64,000 nt of DNA from NCBI GenBank assembly GCA_001636495.1, contig KV440964.1:574666-638665 (forward strand). Reading direction: 5' to 3'. This stretch comes from Sutcliffiella horikoshii. GTDB taxonomy: Bacteria; Bacillota; Bacilli; Bacillales; Bacillaceae_I. Under the pieces are notes generated by a model, which was given only the letters and a program-made list of their open reading frames with translations, searched no databases and was not told where the DNA came from. The position numbers and the translations under genes were made by a program. Below, piece after piece: positions 60,331-64,000 of the stretch; position 1 is the first letter of the stretch; each line of letters opens with the position of its first letter.

Positions 60331-61404
60331 TTATTTACTATGCATCTTAAATTCCAAAAACAATTCATTATAGTAAGCCAAGTTCCGCTTACCGAGGTTC
60401 TCGTACACCTCAAGCTTTTCCGTCAGCTCTGGCGGCGGATAGAATCGCTCGTCCCCTGTCAGTTCCTCATCAAGCAACGGCAATGCCGCTTTATTTGGCG
60501 TGGAATAGCTCACATAATCCGTGTTTGCGGCTGCAACCTCCGCATCCAGAATAAAGTTGATGAACTGATGCGCTGCTTCGACATTCTTGGCCGTCTTCGG
60601 GATGACCATATTGTCAAACCACAAGTTGGACCCTTCAACCGGAACCACATATTCGAGGTCTTCGTTTTCCCACATCAATTCCGCTGCAACCCCGGACCAG
60701 ACTAGGCCAATGGCAGCTTCTTCGTTTTCAATTAGCATCCGGCTCTCGTCCCCAACAATGGCTTTGATGTTAGGGGTAAGCGTATCAAGCTTTCTTTTTG
60801 CCTCAAGCAGATGCTCTTTATTTGTATCATTTAAGGAATAGCCTAAACTGTTAAGGCCCATCCCCATCACCTCGCGGGCACCGTCAATCAGGAGGATTTC
60901 GTTCTTCAGATCCTCATCCCAAAGGTCATTCCAGCTCGTGATTTCTTTTCCGCCTAGCATGGATGGGTTATAGACAATCCCGACGGTTCCCCAGAAATAA
61001 GGAACAGAGTATTTATTTTCCGGATCAAAGGGGAGGTCCATGAATCGTTCGTCAATGTTTCCTAGATTCGGAAGCTTGGAATGATCCAGTGGAATAAGCA
61101 GTTCTTCTTGGATCATTTTATCAATCATATATTCAGAGGGAACCGCGATATCATAGGTGGTTCCGCCCTGTTCTATTTTCGTTTTCATGGCTTCGTTGGA
61201 GTCAAACGTCTCGTAAATGACCTTCACACCGGTTTCCTCTTCAAACTGCCGAACCACATCCATATTAATATAGTCGCCCCAGTTGTAGATGGTCAGCGTG
61301 TTCCCGCCAGAATAACCCTGGGAAGAGTTCAACTCGATAATCGTATACCAAAGGACAGCCGACGAAACGACAACAGCAAGGAAAAACTGGACTAGCTTTT
61401 TCAT
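60331..61404 (-). CDS. potD: Spermidine/putrescine binding protein PotD
   Basis: 357 residues. Polyamine-binding fold: LTIYNWGDYINMDVVRQFEEETG, YDIAVPSEYMIDKMI, YSVPYFWGTVGIVYNP, LLIDGAREVMGMGL, LVWSGVAAELMW and SNLWFDNMVIPKTAKN. The N-terminal hydrophobic stretch (LVQFFLAVVVSSAVLWYTII) has no lipobox cysteine, so it is probably held in the membrane by an uncleaved anchor, unlike most Gram-positive binding proteins. The start overlaps the potC stop by four bases. Last gene of the pot operon. Confidence 0.92.
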   Translation of the reverse strand: MKKLVQFFLAVVVSSAVLWYTIIELNSSQGYSGGNTLTIYNWGDYINMDVVRQFEEETGVKVIYETFDSNEAMKTKIEQGGTTYDIAVPSEYMIDKMIQEELLIPLDHSKLPNLGNIDERFMDLPFDPENKYSVPYFWGTVGIVYNPSMLGGKEITSWNDLWDEDLKNEILLIDGAREVMGMGLNSLGYSLNDTNKEHLLEAKRKLDTLTPNIKAIVGDESRMLIENEEAAIGLVWSGVAAELMWENEDLEYVVPVEGSNLWFDNMVIPKTAKNVEAAHQFINFILDAEVAAANTDYVSYSTPNKAALPLLDEELTGDERFYPPPELTEKLEVYENLGKRNLAYYNELFLEFKMHSK

Positions 61405-62207
61405 CGTCTAACCCCCATTCCAGTAGGCTTGTTTCTTACTGTGATGAAGTAATACACAATCACAAGGACGATGGTGAACAGGAACAGCAGCGTCGAAAGG
61501 GCATTGATGTTCAGTGCGATCCCGCGGCGCGCAAGGGAGTAGATTTCAACGGAAAGGGTGGTGAATCCGTTCCCTGTCACAAAGAATGTAACCGCAAAAT
61601 CATCCAAAGAATAGGTCAGGGCCATAAAGAAGCCGGCGAAAATACCTGGTGTGATATAGGGAAGTACGACCTTTCTCATCACATCCCAGCGGCTTGCTCC
61701 CAGATCATGTGCCGCATCAATCAAGGTTGGGCTCATTTCCAAAAGCTTCGGCAATACCATCAATACGACAATCGGTACACAGAAGGCAATATGGGAAAGA
61801 AGGACTGAGTACATCCCAAGCTTGATCCCGGCCATCGTGAACAGAATCAGGAAGGAAGCACCGATAATAACATCAGGACTCACGATTAAAACGTTATTCA
61901 ATGATAATAATGTACTCTTCGTTCTTCTATTTTTAAACGAATAGATAGCGATTGCGCCCATCACGCCGATAATGGTGGAGATCAACGCTGAAAGCAGGGC
62001 AATCAGTAGCGTGTTTAATACGATAATAAGTAGTCGTGTATCAGCGAACAGTTCTCTATACCACTCCAATGTAAAGCTTTCAAAATCATACATCGTTCCC
62101 CCGCTGTTAAACGAATAGAAAACGAGGAAGAAAATAGGCAAATAAAGAATCGCAAAAATCAAGACGAGAAATAACGTCGATAACGGAGATGTTTTTCTAT
62201 TACCCAT
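61401..62207 (-). CDS. potC: Spermidine/putrescine ABC permease PotC
   Basis: 268 residues, six helices. The ATPase-coupling motif DAAHDLGASRWDVMRKVVLPYITPGI is clear, and the C-terminal part contains SLDDFAVTFFVTGNG, typical of PotC. It overlaps potD by four bases and follows potB by one base. Confidence 0.93.
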   Translation of the reverse strand: MGNRKTSPLSTLFLVLIFAILYLPIFFLVFYSFNSGGTMYDFESFTLEWYRELFADTRLLIIVLNTLLIALLSALISTIIGVMGAIAIYSFKNRRTKSTLLSLNNVLIVSPDVIIGASFLILFTMAGIKLGMYSVLLSHIAFCVPIVVLMVLPKLLEMSPTLIDAAHDLGASRWDVMRKVVLPYITPGIFAGFFMALTYSLDDFAVTFFVTGNGFTTLSVEIYSLARRGIALNINALSTLLFLFTIVLVIVYYFITVRNKPTGMGVRR

Positions 62208-62208
62208 G

Positions 62209-63012
62209 TTAGATTCCTCGCTTTCTGCTGCTTGTCATTTTCATGAAAAGGAACATGATGATGATTAAAAATACCGCGATGGTCGACCCCATTCCCCAGT
62301 CCTGTGTAACAAGGAAATGCTGCTCTATCGCCGTTCCGAGCGTGATGACCCTGTTTCCGGCTATCAATCTCGTAAGCATGAACAGAGATAGCGCCGGAAT
62401 AAAGACAATCTGACATCCGACCTTCACACCGTCCATCGTAAGGGGGAGGGTGACCCTCCAAAAAGTTGAGAAGCGTGAAGCGCCAAGATCATTTGCCGCA
62501 TCTATCAATGTCGGATTCAACTCATTCAATGCGTTGAAAATCGGCAAAATCATAAATGGTATAAAAATATAGACTGAAACGAACACAAAGCTAAAGTCGG
62601 TGAACAATATTTGCGTGGAACCGATTCCGATTACTTCAAGGAAGCTGTTGGCCATTCCATACGTACCGAAGATGCCTAAAAACGCATAAGCCTTCAGGAG
62701 CAGATTGATCCAAGAAGGAACAATCAGTAACAGCAACCATAAATATTTATGGCGCGTCCTTGTCAGAAGCAAGGCGGTCGGATAGGCAATCAATAACGTG
62801 ATGGCTGTGATTAGAAACGCATACCAAAACGAACTCAATGTCATTTTTAAATAGACGGGAGTAAAGAATTTCTGATAGTTTTCTAGTGATAGATTGCCCT
62901 CAATATTGAAAAAAGAATAGTATAGAACAAGAAGGATCGGCGCAATGACAAACAGCGCAATCCAAAGCGCATAAGGGATAAAGTAAAGGTTCTTTGTTAG
63001 TCTATTTTCCAT
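62209..63012 (-). CDS. potB: Spermidine/putrescine ABC permease PotB
   Basis: 267 residues, six helices. Motifs include [37 protein letters not shown] and the coupling sequence [21 protein letters not shown]. The start overlaps the potA end by 11 bases. Confidence 0.93.
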   Translation of the reverse strand: MENRLTKNLYFIPYALWIALFVIAPILLVLYYSFFNIEGNLSLENYQKFFTPVYLKMTLSSFWYAFLITAITLLIAYPTALLLTRTRHKYLWLLLLIVPSWINLLLKAYAFLGIFGTYGMANSFLEVIGIGSTQILFTDFSFVFVSVYIFIPFMILPIFNALNELNPTLIDAANDLGASRFSTFWRVTLPLTMDGVKVGCQIVFIPALSLFMLTRLIAGNRVITLGTAIEQHFLVTQDWGMGSTIAVFLIIIMFLFMKMTSSRKRGI

Positions 63013-64000
63013 GGCTCTCTCCGCTTGTAGTGGAGTAGCCTTCTAAACGTCTGTCAAAATCCTCTTCTGATTCCCCAAGGCGCATGACATGGATGGCTTC
63101 CGGCTCAAAGAATAAACCGATCTGGTCCCCGACAGTCGCTTTCTTGGTGGAGTGAACAAGCCATTCGTTGCCTTCTTGGTCATAGCTGCTGATTTCATAA
63201 TGAACACCACGGAACAACTGGGAGTCGACGCGCACCTGAAGTTTGCCTTCTGCTGGCGTAGTGATGGCCAAGTCCTCAGGTCGGATGACAATATCCACCT
63301 TCTCATCCGACTTCAAGCCCTTGTCCACACATTCAAATTGCTTGCCTGCAAATTCCACAAGGAAATCCTTAATCATACGGCCTTCGACAATGTTGGACTC
63401 GCCGATAAAGTCGGCAACAAACCGGTTGATTGGTTCATCATAGATATCTGTAGGTGTTCCACTTTGCACAATCTGCCCCTCATTCAGAACAAATATTTCA
63501 TCTGACATCGCCAGTGCTTCTTCCTGGTCATGGGTGACAAAAATAAAGGTGATGCCAAGGCGTTGCTGAAGCTCTCTTAATTCATACTGCATTTCCGTAC
63601 GGAGCTTGAGGTCAAGTGCTGATAGTGGTTCATCCAGTAGAATCACTTCCGGCTCATTTACGATGGCACGCGCAATCGCTACACGCTGGCGCTGACCACC
63701 GGACATTTCCCGGATTTCACGAGATTCGAAGCCTTCCAAGTTCACAAAGCTCAATGCTTCCTTCACTTTCTTTTCAATATCAGCCTTTTTCATCTTTTTT
63801 ATTTTCAGTCCGAATGCTACATTTTCAAACACATTCAGGTGTGGGAATAGAGCATAATCTTGAAAAACGGTATTTACCTGACGTTTGTTGGCGGGAACAT
63901 CATTGATCTTTTCACCGTTAAAATAAATGTCCCCGGCCGTTGCCTCTGTAAAGCCCGCGATCAGGCGAAGTATGGTGGTCTTCCCGCATCCTGACGGACC
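63002..64000 (-). CDS. potA: Spermidine/putrescine ABC ATPase PotA, 5' end outside window
   Basis: At least 332 residues are present; the frame is open to the window end, where it starts inside Walker A (GPSGCGKTT). Q-loop [13 protein letters not shown], signature [15 protein letters not shown], Walker [13 protein letters not shown] and H-loop VTHDQEEAL follow. The C-terminal TOBE-like domain (about the last 85 residues) has [10 protein letters not shown] and [16 protein letters not shown]. It powers polyamine import through PotBC. Promoter and start codon lie beyond base 64000. Confidence 0.95.
   Translation of the reverse strand, partial: GPSGCGKTTILRLIAGFTEATAGDIYFNGEKINDVPANKRQVNTVFQDYALFPHLNVFENVAFGLKIKKMKKADIEKKVKEALSFVNLEGFESREIREMSGGQRQRVAIARAIVNEPEVILLDEPLSALDLKLRTEMQYELRELQQRLGITFIFVTHDQEEALAMSDEIFVLNEGQIVQSGTPTDIYDEPINRFVADFIGESNIVEGRMIKDFLVEFAGKQFECVDKGLKSDEKVDIVIRPEDLAITTPAEGKLQVRVDSQLFRGVHYEISSYDQEGNEWLVHSTKKATVGDQIGLFFEPEAIHVMRLGESEEDFDRRLEGYSTTSGESHGK

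Overview
The window is a 64 kb stretch of a low-GC Gram-positive chromosome, almost certainly a member of the Bacillaceae (Bacillus in the broad sense). The order gdpP-rplI-dnaB(dnaC)-purA-tRNAs-walRKHIJ-htrC-rlmH is the conserved block found beside oriC in Bacillus. Ribosome binding sites are strong AGGAGG types, promoters are sigma-A-like, and PurR, Fur and WalR sites of Bacillus type are visible. A cluster of DnaA boxes before rlmH and a near-perfect parS site at 49.6 kb also fit an origin-proximal position. I cannot name the species from the sequence.

Layout. 1-15.4 kb is the conserved core: c-di-AMP phosphodiesterase (3' part), ribosomal protein L9, replicative helicase, adenylosuccinate synthetase under PurR boxes, four tRNA genes (Lys, Glu, Asp, Phe) plus a broken Phe copy, an M23/LysM/G5 cell-wall hydrolase behind a WalR box, the WalRK two-component operon with its accessory genes, HtrA-type protease and RlmH. 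15.5-23.6 kb is a patchwork of small membrane proteins, EamA transporters, an MsrA-like protein, a diguanylate cyclase and two probable sporulation genes, littered with palindromic repeats. 23.7-36.1 kb holds the metNIQ methionine importer, malate:quinone oxidoreductase behind a long structured leader, pirin, a YibE/F pair, DegV and the 5-oxoprolinase operon (Nramp-like transporter plus pxpBAC).

36.4-47.2 kb contains two paralogous TRAP-TAXI transporters (binding protein, DUF1850, fused permease) pointing away from each other. Between them are a 2-hydroxyacid dehydrogenase and a YwqH/YwqI-like pair related to type VII secretion partners but without any LXG toxin nearby. 47.4-49.5 kb carries a CstB-like persulfide dioxygenase-sulfurtransferase and a YetF-like membrane protein. 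49.7-57.4 kb holds two Fur-controlled iron uptake systems facing each other: a ferric-ion ABC importer (+) and a siderophore ABC importer (-). 57.6-60.3 kb is a large SF2 helicase with two predicted membrane segments. 60.3-64 kb is the potABCD polyamine importer, cut by the window end.

The most unusual material is non-coding. A roughly 125-bp dispersed element occurs four times; its copies differ in three stems by compensating changes, and one copy is split by insertion of another element that carries a further copy. Four intergenic regions each hold a private tandem array with periods of 20, 21, 41 and 52-54 bp, close to whole multiples of the DNA helical turn.
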